Shown here in pieces: positions 10,508 through 18,859 of a stretch of 64,000 nucleotides of DNA (positions are counted from its first letter, which is position 1; every line of letters starts with the position of its first letter). The notes under the pieces are model-generated. The model had not been told where the DNA came from, did not search any database, and saw nothing but the letters and a program-made list of their open reading frames with translations. Origin of the DNA: an uncultured Bacteroidales bacterium (GTDB lineage Bacteria > Bacteroidota > Bacteroidia > Bacteroidales > UBA932); the NCBI GenBank assembly GCA_934700615.1, contig CAKUXR010000004.1:68592-132591 (forward strand), written 5' to 3'. The position numbers and the translations under genes were made by a program.

Positions 10508-10690
10508 AACATAAGTAACATGAAAAAAATAAGTTGCCTCAGATTAAGAGAAGATTTTCGAGGATAGATCTGTTTTCGAAGAAGGAGTGTGCCGGTGGCA
10601 CATGACTGATGAGAAAAAAGATCTAGACCGAAAAGATTCCTTAAGATGATGCGGGTTATTTTTTGAAGGTTACTAAAATACGTTAACGAT
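10508..10690 (+). other. Spacer with an abandoned start and a small inverted repeat
   Basis: An ATG followed by a run of A at 10520 opens a 15-codon reading frame that ends at 10567. The true next start at 10691 begins with the same ATGAAAAAA, so about 160 bp sit between two copies of a start-like sequence. A hairpin GTGCC-GGT-GGCAC lies near 10590-10605 and AGATCT occurs twice. It could be a leader/attenuator or the scar of an insertion. Confidence 0.35.
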
Positions 10691-12292
10691 ATGAAAAAAG
10701 TCATTTTACTTGCTGCGGCTGTGGCTGTGTTGGCCGGCTGTCAGACTGAAAAAATCGAGACTCCTGTTCCTGGACTCGTGAAGATTGTTCCGGTAATGAC
10801 CAAAGTTACTGATGTCAATTTCGAGAATGGCGACAAAGTAGGTGTCACCATCATGCAGGGAGATGTGGCGTATGCGAAGAATCAGCTTCTTACATATTCA
10901 GACAATGTTTTCTCAGGCACACTCAACTGGTATGCGGAGGCATTGACACCATCTACATTGACAGCATATTATCCTTATGCTGCAGAGGGTGTGCCTTCTG
11001 CTTTCAAGGTTGCTGCAGACCAGACTACCGGTTACGGGGCTTCGGATTTCATTGCCGGCAAGAAAGAGGGGGTTACGCCTTCTGTCAATGCTGTTGTAGT
11101 GCCTTTCAAGCATATGTTGACAAAGATTTCTCTTGTTGTGGACAACCAGTCTCAGGCCGGAATTTCCGCTGTAGAGCTTCGCGGTTCCAAGACAACTGCT
11201 GACATTGACCTTGTCAATATGACTGCTGCGGTTTCTGAGGGTGCTGCTGTCGAGGCTATCAAGGCTCATGCGGTTACTGAGGGTGAACTTTACAGCGCCA
11301 TCGTTGTGCCTCAGACAGTTGCTTTCGAGCTTGCTGTCACTACATCTACAGGTAAGGAACTTACCCAGAAACTTGTTTCAACTGAGCTTAAGCAGGGACT
11401 CCAATATACTATCAATGTGAAGGTTATGCCTTCAGACATCAAGGTTTCCATTTCCGGAAATATCGAGAACTGGGGTGACGGCGGTGAAATCGGCGGAGAC
11501 GTGCCTACTTACATTGACTTTGCTGAATATGACGGTTATTTCATCTACAAGAATGAGAAATATACTACCGTGAAGATGTCTGACGGTTCAGTATGGATGT
11601 CACAGTCCATGCGCTATGTTCCTGAGGGATACACTGTTTCTTCAGATCCTGCTGCGGAGTCACACATTTGGGCGCCTTACACTATCGTAAATGGTGTTCC
11701 TACCCCTTCAACCGATGCCGATTTTGTAAATAAGAAGGGTTATCTTTATGACTATCAGGCTATTTTCGGTGAGGAAATCACTGTGGATAATGCCGCTTCG
11801 TTCGAGGGCAAGCAGGGTATCTGCCCTAACGGATGGCATGTTCCTACCAGAAGTGAGTATCTTGCTCTTTGCGGTTATTCAGCAAAAGGTGTCAATGATG
11901 AGGCAGCCATAACGAAGGATGATGCATTGCTCTGGGATACCGCAGCCGGTTATGGCTCAGTGAAGAAGGCTAATGAACTTGGCTGGAATATGGAGCTTGT
12001 AGGTTATCGTCAGGTTACCAAGTTCGGTGCGACCGGACAGTATCTCAAGAACGCTATTGCTGCGGCCAATACCAATGATGCTGCTCTGGCCGGCAGTCCT
12101 GCCATCACCTATATCGCTTCTTCTACTTTCAACAAGGCGAATTATGATTCCAAGGAGCCTACCAAACTCAATACGCTCCAGTATTTCGGCATGATGACCA
12201 CATTCACAAGCCAGTATAAGGATGGTCGTCTGTCTCTGGCATTTGTTCACAGCGGATGCGGTATGACTCTGCGTTGTGTGAAGAATAAATAA
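10691..12292 (+). CDS. Fimbrillin-family lipoprotein with C-terminal FISUMP domain
   Basis: Predicted surface lipoprotein of 533 residues. Lipobox LAGC places the lipidated Cys at about residue 17. Residues about 40-260 look like a fimbrillin/Mfa-like beta-sandwich (VGVTIMQGDVAYAKNQLLTYS, then AYYPYAAEG and VPFKHMLTKISLVV). The C-terminal 250 residues have the FISUMP signature: a short WMSQSM segment, then GICPNGWHVPTRSEY near residue 376, ending GMTLRCVKNK. The combination is common in Bacteroidales surface proteins. It follows the barrel gene by 183 bp in the same direction and is probably part of the same surface system. Confidence 0.8.
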   Translation: MKKVILLAAAVAVLAGCQTEKIETPVPGLVKIVPVMTKVTDVNFENGDKVGVTIMQGDVAYAKNQLLTYSDNVFSGTLNWYAEALTPSTLTAYYPYAAEGVPSAFKVAADQTTGYGASDFIAGKKEGVTPSVNAVVVPFKHMLTKISLVVDNQSQAGISAVELRGSKTTADIDLVNMTAAVSEGAAVEAIKAHAVTEGELYSAIVVPQTVAFELAVTTSTGKELTQKLVSTELKQGLQYTINVKVMPSDIKVSISGNIENWGDGGEIGGDVPTYIDFAEYDGYFIYKNEKYTTVKMSDGSVWMSQSMRYVPEGYTVSSDPAAESHIWAPYTIVNGVPTPSTDADFVNKKGYLYDYQAIFGEEITVDNAASFEGKQGICPNGWHVPTRSEYLALCGYSAKGVNDEAAITKDDALLWDTAAGYGSVKKANELGWNMELVGYRQVTKFGATGQYLKNAIAAANTNDAALAGSPAITYIASSTFNKANYDSKEPTKLNTLQYFGMMTTFTSQYKDGRLSLAFVHSGCGMTLRCVKNK

Positions 12293-12302
12293 GTCATAAC
12301 AT

Positions 12303-12341
12303 AAACACTGGAAGCCGTTGTCGTGTGATGGCGGCTTCTGT
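12303..12341 (+). other. Stem-loop before the ferredoxin gene
   Basis: GAAGCCG and CGGCTTC form a 7-bp stem with a 14-base loop just after the fimbrillin stop. No T-run follows, so it is a weak or rho-assisted terminator at best, or an mRNA-processing hairpin. Confidence 0.3.
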
Positions 12342-12354
12342 AATGCTAAACTTA

Positions 12355-14397
12355 ATGGCTAAACAATCAACAATCAAAAGGAATTGGCCTAAATATCTCC
12401 TTCAGTGGGGTGTTCTGGCCGCATTGGCAGCTTTCCTGCTCATCCCGGGCAAGGATCCTGCAAACCCTGAGGCTTATTGCCCTATGGGCGGTCTTCAGGC
12501 ATTGACAACATTCTTCGTAAGAGGCTCACTTCCATGCAGCATGAGCATGGTGCAGATAGTGATGGGTATCGTTCTGGCTGCCGCAGTTGTGCTTTTCAGC
12601 AAACTTTTCTGCGGTTATCTCTGCCCGCTGGGAACTGTCCAGGACCTTCTCATGAAACTCCGCAACACTATCGGCTGGAGAGGTATCGTGGTAAAGAACG
12701 GTACTGTTGCCGACAAGGTCCTCCGCGTGATCAAGTATGTGCTTCTGTTCTGGATTTTCTATTCTACGGCTACCGCTAGCGAGCTGTTCTGCAAGAACCT
12801 TGACCCTTACTATGCTGTGGCTACCGGATTCAAGGGCGAGATAACTCTCTGGATGTCATTGATTTCAGTTGCGGCTGTGATTCTCTGCGGCTTCATGGTC
12901 AACATGTTCTGGTGCAAGTATCTCTGTCCTCTCGGAGCCATTTCCAATTCTCTGAAGTTCTGGGTGTGGATTGTGGTTCTTGCTGCGGCTTATTACCTTC
13001 TCGGATCTATCGGCGTCAATGTCCCTTGGTGGGCTCTTCTCGCTGCGTTCTGCGTTGTGGGATATCTTCTTGAAATCCTTTGCGGAAAACCTGGGCTCCA
13101 GGTGCTCCATATCATGAAGAATGACTCCAAGTGTACGCATTGCGGCCTTTGTACGAAGGCTTGTCCTTATGGCATTGATGTGGCTGGCTGCAGGGCCGGT
13201 GCCGTCAAGGCTGTGGATTGTACTCTGTGCGGTGAGTGTACGGCAGTTTGTCCTGTGGATGCCATCCATACCGGTGTGTGCGTGAAAGGTGGACGCAACG
13301 TGTGGAACGTGCTGGCTCCGGCTGTCATTGCATTGGTTCTCATGGGTATCGGTCTCTGGGCCGGCGGAAAGTATGAGCTTCCTACTATCAATGTTACCTG
13401 GGGTATCGAGCAGACTCTGGAGGATGGTACGGTGAAGCAGCTGGTGGATCCGTCATCATTGAAAACTATGGAGATGGAGGGTCTGCGTTCTGTCAAGTGC
13501 TACGGCAGTTCTATGGCTTTCAAGGCCAAATTGGAGAAGATCAGGGGCGTTCATGGTGTGAAGACGTTTGTTTCCCACCACAGGGCCGTGATTACTTATG
13601 ATCCTGCTGCCACTACTCCTGAGGTTATCCAGGAGAGCGTGTTCACTCCTTCCAAGTTCCGTGTCAATACTCCGGATATGGCTTCAGTGGACAGCATCAA
13701 GGTGGTTACTATCCGTACCGAGAATATGTATGACAAGCTGGACCTTAATTATCTCGGTCTCCAGATGCGTCTGACTGACAAGAAGATATATGGCCTCGAG
13801 TCCGAGTTCGCATGTCCTCTCATCGTCCGTGTCTATATGGATGCTTCAGAGACTGCCGACAAGGCATGGTTCAAGAAGATTGTCAATATGAAGGAGCTTG
13901 AGATGCCTGTCCACGGCGGCGGCACCAAGAGTACTCCTGTGAACTTCAAGTTCGTGGATCTTGAGGATGGCGTGTCCTATATTTCTACGGAGTCTTTCAT
14001 CCGCAAGATGTTCACTCCGTTCAAGGCCCAGTTCTCCAGCAGGGTAGAGGAGTTCGCCGGCAAGCCTCAGTTCGTATATGAGATTCCGGATGCCAATTAT
14101 GAGAAGCCTATCATTCTCAGAAATCTGCCGTTCGTAAGCAATCATCTTTCCAAGAATGACGGCATCATAGGTGTCTATCTCGAGCTTGACAACAGCCTGA
14201 CTCCGGCTCTCATGATCCGTTATGCCGCACCTATGACAGCTGACCGCATCTGGGAACTCCTGAACATGGAAACATGGACCATCACCTACAAGAAGGACGA
14301 TGTCCGTGAGGAAGCCGCGAAGCTGAAATTCAAGAACAAAGGCGTGGAAGTGCCGTTCAGCGGCTCCGCGCTGGAGAAGGTTCTGGAATCTGAATAA
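12355..14397 (+). CDS. NapH-like membrane 4Fe-4S protein with C-terminal HMA-like extension
   Basis: Inner-membrane iron-sulfur protein of 681 residues when started at the ATG at 12355 (MAKQSTIKRNW), which I prefer to the upstream ATGs lying close behind the preceding hairpin. The N-terminal half has about five to six membrane segments and the paired CxxxCP loops of the NapH/CcoG group (FCGYLCPLG near residue 85, WCKYLCPLG near 186). Two 4Fe-4S clusters follow at about residues 260-300 (CTHCGLCTKACP, CTLCGECTAVCP). After another membrane helix comes a 350-residue tail whose first part (about residues 370-440) reads like a heavy-metal-associated domain but keeps only one of the two usual metal-binding Cys (KCYGSS). 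NapH family members pass electrons across the membrane. The tail suggests a metal- or redox-linked role for this TonB cluster, which is inference. Confidence 0.82.
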   Translation: MAKQSTIKRNWPKYLLQWGVLAALAAFLLIPGKDPANPEAYCPMGGLQALTTFFVRGSLPCSMSMVQIVMGIVLAAAVVLFSKLFCGYLCPLGTVQDLLMKLRNTIGWRGIVVKNGTVADKVLRVIKYVLLFWIFYSTATASELFCKNLDPYYAVATGFKGEITLWMSLISVAAVILCGFMVNMFWCKYLCPLGAISNSLKFWVWIVVLAAAYYLLGSIGVNVPWWALLAAFCVVGYLLEILCGKPGLQVLHIMKNDSKCTHCGLCTKACPYGIDVAGCRAGAVKAVDCTLCGECTAVCPVDAIHTGVCVKGGRNVWNVLAPAVIALVLMGIGLWAGGKYELPTINVTWGIEQTLEDGTVKQLVDPSSLKTMEMEGLRSVKCYGSSMAFKAKLEKIRGVHGVKTFVSHHRAVITYDPAATTPEVIQESVFTPSKFRVNTPDMASVDSIKVVTIRTENMYDKLDLNYLGLQMRLTDKKIYGLESEFACPLIVRVYMDASETADKAWFKKIVNMKELEMPVHGGGTKSTPVNFKFVDLEDGVSYISTESFIRKMFTPFKAQFSSRVEEFAGKPQFVYEIPDANYEKPIILRNLPFVSNHLSKNDGIIGVYLELDNSLTPALMIRYAAPMTADRIWELLNMETWTITYKKDDVREEAAKLKFKNKGVEVPFSGSALEKVLESE

Positions 14398-14410
14398 TTG
14401 AGATTAAAAG

Positions 14411-16582
14411 ATGAAAATGAGAAGGATATATCTGGCCGCATTGACATTGGCCGGAATTATGTTGGGACAGGCGACTGCGTTGGCCGATGAGGGCATGTGG
14501 CTGATTCAGGATATCAATGCGGCGCTGGAAAAGAAGATGCAGGAGAGGGGTCTGAAACTTTCGGCAGGGGAGATTTACAATGCGGATGCGCCGGGTTCGG
14601 CTGTTTCGGATGCGATTGTTTCTCTGGGATTCTATTGCACGGGAAGTATAATTTCTGATCAGGGTCTTCTGATAACGAACCACCATTGTGCTTATTCGGA
14701 TGTTTTCGCGCTGAGTGCTCCGGAGCATAATTATCTGGAAGAGGGCTATTGGGCTGTGCGCAGTGACCAGGAACTGCCTATTCCGGACAAGCAGGTATTT
14801 TTCCTGAAGAGGGTCCTGGATGTCACGGCGGAAGTGAAGAATCTCCGTGAGGATTTGGCGAAGAAGGGGCTTCCTTGCGGAATGCGTCGCGTGAGCAATA
14901 TCATGGAGAAAAAGTATAAGGCTGAGACCGGCAAGGAGGCTTATTTGAACTCTATGTGGTCCGGTGAGAAGTATTATATGGCTCTTTACGACGTATATAC
15001 TGACCTTCGTCTTGTGGCTGCTCCTCCTGTTTCCGTGGCTGCATTCGGTGGTGATACGGATAACTGGGAGTGGCCTCAGCAGAAGTGCGATTTCGCCATG
15101 TATCGTGTCTATACTGCGCCTGACGGAAAGCCGGCTGATTATTCTAAGAACAATGTGCCTCTCAAGCCGTTGCGCAAGCTGGATATTTCTCTGGACGGTT
15201 ATAAGCCTGAGGATTACACTATGGTCATCGGATATCCTGGAAGAACTAACCGTTATGCTTCTTCTTTGGAGACTGATTTCCAGGAGTGTGTGTCTCTTCC
15301 TATTGCCAATGAGTTGAGGCGCAACCAGATGGAAATCATGCGCCGTTGGATGGATGCGGATCCTGCCGTTTGGCTCAAATATTCTGACACTTTCTTCGGT
15401 CTCAGCAATATCGGTGAGATGCAGGAAGGTGAGGCAGAATGTCTCAAGAGATTCGGTGTCAAGGCTATAAAGGAGTCCGAGGAGAAGGATTTGCAGGCTT
15501 GGATAGAGGCTGATCCTCAGCGTAAGGCCAAGTGGGGAACTCTTATGTCTGACCTGAAGAAGTTATATGATGCTACTGAGTCTGTGGAGCGCAATAAGGC
15601 TTATTTCCGTGAGACTTTCTTCCGTGGGACCATCATTGGCAGAACCATCATGAGGATGAACAGTGCCCGCGGTAATTTCAAGCCGATGAAGAGGCATCTT
15701 ATGAGGGGTATTGCAGATACTGATCCGAGAGTGGAGAGGGATTTGCTCGAATATTCTATCTCTCAGTATTTCTCCAACATTGACACAACCCTTTTCGGAC
15801 CTTATCAGAAGGAGCTTGCGGCGAAGTTCGGTACGGATTTCAAGGCGATGACAGATTATATCTGGGCTGGAACTATGGTTGCTTCCAGAGAGAAGGCGGA
15901 GGCGTTCAATGACCCGGCTCAGTTCAATGATGACAGGCTGAAGAAGCTTCTCCTGGATGTCAGCATTCTTGATTTCAACAATAAGGATAATGACATGTGT
16001 AACCGTAATGAGATTCTGGCGATGAATAAGGAGTATACTCATGCTCTTTATGAGATGCGCGCGGACAAGGGAATCGCTCAGTATCCTGATGCAAACTCCA
16101 CTATGAGAATCACTTACGGTACTGTAGGTCCGATCGAGCCGCATGATGGCGTCTGGTGTTCATGGCAGACTTCGACCAACGGTGTCATTGAAAAGTATGA
16201 CGCTGAGAATCGCGATTTCAAGCCTTCGGATGCGTTTATGTCAATGCTAGAGTCTCGTGATTGGGGGCGTTGGGCTGTGAAGATGCCTTCTTCCGGCAAA
16301 AAGGCTGCTCCGGCACCTGTCGGCTCTGCTCCTGCCGGGACAATGCCTGCTGATTTCCTTACAGACAACGATATTACCGGCGGTAATTCTGGCAGCCCTG
16401 TGCTCAATGCCGAGGGCAAGGTCATCGGCTTGGCCTTTGACGGAAATAAGGAGTCTCTCGCCAGCGACCTGTATGCGGTTCCGGGCTACAACAAGTGTGT
16501 CTGCGTGGATATCCGCTACATTCTCTGGACTCTGGACAAGTATGCCGGAATGAGCCGTATTATCGAAGAACTTGGACTGTAA
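14411..16582 (+). CDS. S46 family dipeptidyl-peptidase, DPP7-type
   Basis: Periplasmic serine exopeptidase releasing dipeptides from the N-terminus of oligopeptides, used by Bacteroidales to feed on protein. Length 723 residues is typical. A signal peptide is followed by the catalytic His in ITNHHCAY (about residue 91), the Asp region GGDTDNWEWPQ (about 215-225) and the nucleophile in GGNSGSPVLN (about residue 661). The specificity position downstream reads FDGNKES. A Gly there is the DPP7 state (hydrophobic P1), where DPP11 has Arg for acidic P1, so DPP7 is the better label. It begins 13 bases after the ferredoxin stop. Confidence 0.92.
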   Translation: MKMRRIYLAALTLAGIMLGQATALADEGMWLIQDINAALEKKMQERGLKLSAGEIYNADAPGSAVSDAIVSLGFYCTGSIISDQGLLITNHHCAYSDVFALSAPEHNYLEEGYWAVRSDQELPIPDKQVFFLKRVLDVTAEVKNLREDLAKKGLPCGMRRVSNIMEKKYKAETGKEAYLNSMWSGEKYYMALYDVYTDLRLVAAPPVSVAAFGGDTDNWEWPQQKCDFAMYRVYTAPDGKPADYSKNNVPLKPLRKLDISLDGYKPEDYTMVIGYPGRTNRYASSLETDFQECVSLPIANELRRNQMEIMRRWMDADPAVWLKYSDTFFGLSNIGEMQEGEAECLKRFGVKAIKESEEKDLQAWIEADPQRKAKWGTLMSDLKKLYDATESVERNKAYFRETFFRGTIIGRTIMRMNSARGNFKPMKRHLMRGIADTDPRVERDLLEYSISQYFSNIDTTLFGPYQKELAAKFGTDFKAMTDYIWAGTMVASREKAEAFNDPAQFNDDRLKKLLLDVSILDFNNKDNDMCNRNEILAMNKEYTHALYEMRADKGIAQYPDANSTMRITYGTVGPIEPHDGVWCSWQTSTNGVIEKYDAENRDFKPSDAFMSMLESRDWGRWAVKMPSSGKKAAPAPVGSAPAGTMPADFLTDNDITGGNSGSPVLNAEGKVIGLAFDGNKESLASDLYAVPGYNKCVCVDIRYILWTLDKYAGMSRIIEELGL

Positions 16583-16592
16583 TAGATTGATC

Positions 16593-17549
16593 GTGAATAA
16601 ATTGCTTACTATCAGCGCGATATCAGTTTTGGCGCTGTCATTTGTGTCCTGTGCGGAAGAACCCGCATGGGACACAACTATGGAGATAGGTCCATATACG
16701 GTTTCTCTTGTCGAGAAGGATGTATGGCATGTGGAAGACTGTAATTCGTCGAATCCTCCGGGGGAGTCCGTACTGGAAGACGGAACGGTCAGGCATAATG
16801 TGTGCTCGGATATGTACATCGTCAGGGGCCGTAAGAAGGCTATTCTGATAGATTTGTCCAACAATGTAAAGTGGGCGGATGATGCGGATGAGTCGTTGAG
16901 GCGGATTTTTTATGACCGTGCAGGTAAAAGGGAGAAGCTGATAGCGATTACGCATAATCATTACGACCACACGGGCATGTACGGTGCTTTCAAGGATGAA
17001 AAAGGTATTCGGTATTTGCTTCCGAAGGAGGATTTCAAGAGGGATACGCTTTTTACTCATGATACCACGCTCGTCGCTGACCATGATGTTATAGACTTGG
17101 GCGGAATGAAGCTGGAATGTGTTCAGTGTGAGGGGCATACGCCTGGCTCGATGATTTATTTCCTGAAAGGTCATGATATGGCTTTTTCGGGTGATGCAAT
17201 CGGCTCGGGAGAATGTGTGTGGATTTTCGACATGCCTGGATTCGAGAATTACAGGCGCAGTGTTTCCAGGTTGCTCAAGTACCTGGAGGACCCTGCATCC
17301 GGCATTGACGAGAGTATATTCAGGTTCTTGCCTGGTCATGCATATCAGATGAAGGATATCGATATGGATATCCAGTATGTGCGTGATATGGATGAACTTA
17401 ACAACCGCATCAGCATGGGAGAGGCGGAGAGGGAGCCGTATCCCATGGCTCACCGCGGCCTGGATGCCAGATTCAAGTACGGCAAGGTTGCCATCGTGTG
17501 GAACAAGGCGTTAAGTGAGGCCTATGCCGCACGCATGGCTGCGGAATAA
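16593..17549 (+). CDS. Metallo-beta-lactamase-fold lipoprotein
   Basis: MBL-fold hydrolase of about 318 residues, predicted to be lipid-anchored. I chose the GTG at 16593 (MNKLLTISAIS...), 10 bases past the peptidase stop, because it gives a lipoprotein signal with lipobox FVSC. Zinc ligands are visible: THNHYDHTG (HxHxDH) near residue 128, GHTPGS near residue 180, FSGDAIG near residue 199 and PGHAY near residue 250. The substrate cannot be deduced: lactonase, esterase, phosphodiesterase and beta-lactam hydrolysis are all possible. It is the last gene of the co-directional run before the tRNA. Confidence 0.85.
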   Translation: MNKLLTISAISVLALSFVSCAEEPAWDTTMEIGPYTVSLVEKDVWHVEDCNSSNPPGESVLEDGTVRHNVCSDMYIVRGRKKAILIDLSNNVKWADDADESLRRIFYDRAGKREKLIAITHNHYDHTGMYGAFKDEKGIRYLLPKEDFKRDTLFTHDTTLVADHDVIDLGGMKLECVQCEGHTPGSMIYFLKGHDMAFSGDAIGSGECVWIFDMPGFENYRRSVSRLLKYLEDPASGIDESIFRFLPGHAYQMKDIDMDIQYVRDMDELNNRISMGEAEREPYPMAHRGLDARFKYGKVAIVWNKALSEAYAARMAAE

Positions 17550-17573
17550 ATAGCGCATACTTGCTGAACAAAA

Positions 17574-17605
17574 TTTGGTAATCCCGAATATTCGTTTTAT
17601 ATTTG
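17574..17605 (+). promoter_or_regulatory. Promoter of tRNA-Ser
   Basis: TTTG at 17574-17577 and TATATTTG at 17598-17605 are separated by 20 bases, a full match to the Bacteroidetes housekeeping promoter (TTTG, 19-21 bases, TAnnTTTG). It lies 51 bp ahead of the tRNA. Confidence 0.8.
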
Positions 17606-17656
17606 CATTCCTATTTGGAGAATCGGTTAACGAATCTCTCGAAGGAATGCATTTCC

Positions 17657-17744
17657 GGAGAGGTGGGTGAGTGGCTGAAACCACCAGTTTGCTAAACTGA
17701 CGTACGGGTTTACCGTACCACGAGTTCGAATCTCGTCCTCTCCG
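17657..17744 (+). tRNA. tRNA-Ser(GCT)
   Basis: 88-nt class II tRNA. The acceptor stem GGAGAGG (17657-17663) pairs with CCTCTCC (17737-17743) and the discriminator is G at 17744. The anticodon GCT is at 17691-17693, the long variable arm is built on CGTACGGG...CCGTACCA, and the T-loop TTCGAAT is normal. CCA is not encoded. The 3' end is duplicated about 193 bp downstream. Confidence 0.95.
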
Positions 17745-17752
17745 CAAAACGT

Positions 17753-17865
17753 CATGAAGCTCGGCGCATCGCGCCGGGCTTTTTCATTTGAAGGCCGTCA
17801 GGAGCTCGCTCCTGTAAAGGCCTTCAAATGTAAAAGACCCACGGCCTCCGGCCGTGAGCTTCATG
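17753..17865 (+). repeat. Hairpin-cluster element behind tRNA-Ser
   Basis: An outer inverted repeat CATGAAGCTC (17753-17762) / GAGCTTCATG (17856-17865) encloses three stem-loops: 17759-17779, CATTTGAAGGCC/GGCCTTCAAATG (17785-17796 with 17819-17830) containing GGAGC-TC-GCTCC, and CACGGCC/GGCCGTG (17840-17856). A further small hairpin CACGCT-C-AGCGTG lies at 17906-17918. The whole folds as a multi-branch cruciform or RNA. No credible protein is encoded. It may be a structured RNA or a non-autonomous mobile element. Confidence 0.55.
17759..17784 (+). terminator. Intrinsic terminator after tRNA-Ser
   Basis: A 9-bp stem GCTCGGCGC/GCGCCGGGC with the loop ATC is followed by five T. It is the first arm of the hairpin cluster and is well placed to end the tRNA transcript. 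Confidence 0.7.
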
Positions 17866-17921
17866 GCGTGTGCAAGGGCCCCTCCGGCAAGGAGCAGAGA
17901 AAAGGCACGCTCAGCGTGGCT

Positions 17922-17938
17922 AATCCCGTCCTCTCCGC
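17922..17938 (+). repeat. Direct repeat of the tRNA-Ser 3' end (att-like)
   Basis: AATCCCGTCCTCTCCGC matches 16 of 17 bases of the tRNA 3' end at 17729-17745. A copy of a tRNA 3' end a short way downstream is what site-specific integration leaves behind. The 190 bp between the two copies hold only the hairpin element and no integrase. Confidence 0.6.
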
Positions 17939-17944
17939 TGAAAA

Positions 17945-17975
17945 GTGGCTTACAAGTATCTGTAGGCCACTTTTT
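17945..17975 (+). terminator. Second terminator downstream of tRNA-Ser
   Basis: GTGGCTTACA (17945-17954) pairs with TGTAGGCCAC (17961-17970), with one G-U pair, followed by five T. It lies directly after the duplicated tRNA end and resembles the terminator behind tRNA-Met, so it may be the original tRNA-Ser terminator displaced by the inserted element. Confidence 0.7.
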
Positions 17976-18053
17976 CTATTTAATATCCCAAAAAATATCC
18001 CATTTTTGAATTTCGGTCGCAAGCGGACTTGTGCGGTTATGAGGGGTCAGGAA

Positions 18054-18538
18054 CTCGACCCTCTTGACAGCGGCGTGTCAATGCTATCGGCTGATGGCCA
18101 GTCATTTACGTGATTCGGGAAATGCCAAGAGGTGGTCTTGAAATGGGGTCTTGACAGATTGTCAAGGCCCTGTTTTGTTCAGTATAACATTGATATAGAA
18201 TACTTTAGCGACAAGAGTAACGAATCGGCTGCTGCCAAGAGGGTCGAAATCTTGAGATGGTCGGCATGCCGGTGTCCTTCTCTATAGGCACAGAAAACGG
18301 TGTAGGAAACGCCTTGATTTTACCCCGTTTCGTTCAAAAATGAGATTCCGTGTAAAATATGCCGGTTTTTTACACGAAATCTTGCGGCTTGACCGAGTTC
18401 CGTGGTCGGTCACGCGTCATGACCACACAGATGCGTCTGTTATACATTTGCGTGGCTGGACCACCCTGTGGAAGGCCCCCTCTGCCACGTCAGATGGCCA
18501 CGGAGCACTCTCTATGCCATATAGTTGTGGTCAGTTAC
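18054..18538 (+). repeat. Intergenic repeat, copy 1
   Basis: About 485 bp shared with copies at 20428 and 26469 in the same orientation. It opens with CTCGACCCTCTTGACAGC and, about 180 bp on, carries the near-perfect reverse complement GCTGCCAAGAGGGTCGA (18231-18247), like terminal inverted repeats. Inside is a perfect palindrome CTTGACA-GAT-TGTCAAG (18150-18166). The distal part holds a second inverted repeat around a GTGTAAAA/TTTTACAC core (about 18350-18382) and ends at GTGGTCAGTTAC. Small reading frames in it are not conserved between copies, so it is non-coding. Confidence 0.85.
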
Positions 18539-18859
18539 GGAGCGGTTGTTCCAATAAATCTGACATCTTGGGGATATTTATGGTGGTGTCTTCATAGATA
18601 TCCTGTTAGCGTCATATTCGGTGGTCTCTACTATATGTCCCTTAATGTCCATATAATCGCAGGTATGTTCCTTTTACTGTGAGACAATAATCTCGAATTC
18701 AGAATTATTTTAAAACGATCCCCTCATTATGTGGGTTTGGAGGCCTTAGAATAGGTGTTTTTTTGTTGTCAAAGTCAGGAAAAACACGTATTTTGGAAAC
18801 CGTTTTGAATTATTCAGGATGCAATATTGGACATTTCTAACAATTATAAACATAGAATT
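18539..18859 (+). other. Gene-free stretch before lipoprotein
   Basis: No gene or RNA is recognised in these 320 bp. The sequence becomes AT-rich after 18680 and must contain the promoter of the lipoprotein at 18860, but I see no clean TTTG/TAnnTTTG pair. Confidence 0.4.

Noticed and set aside
16638..17453. 271-codon minus-strand open frame opposite the MBL-fold gene
   Set aside because: The plus strand carries the zinc-binding motifs and lipoprotein signal; the minus frame has neither a signal nor a motif.
17754..18113. 119-codon frame across the hairpins behind tRNA-Ser
   Set aside because: It reads through nested inverted repeats and a terminator, with no start context or motif.
18340..18682. 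Open frames of 85 and 107 codons inside repeat copy 1
   Set aside because: The frames are not kept in copies 2 and 3 of the same repeat.
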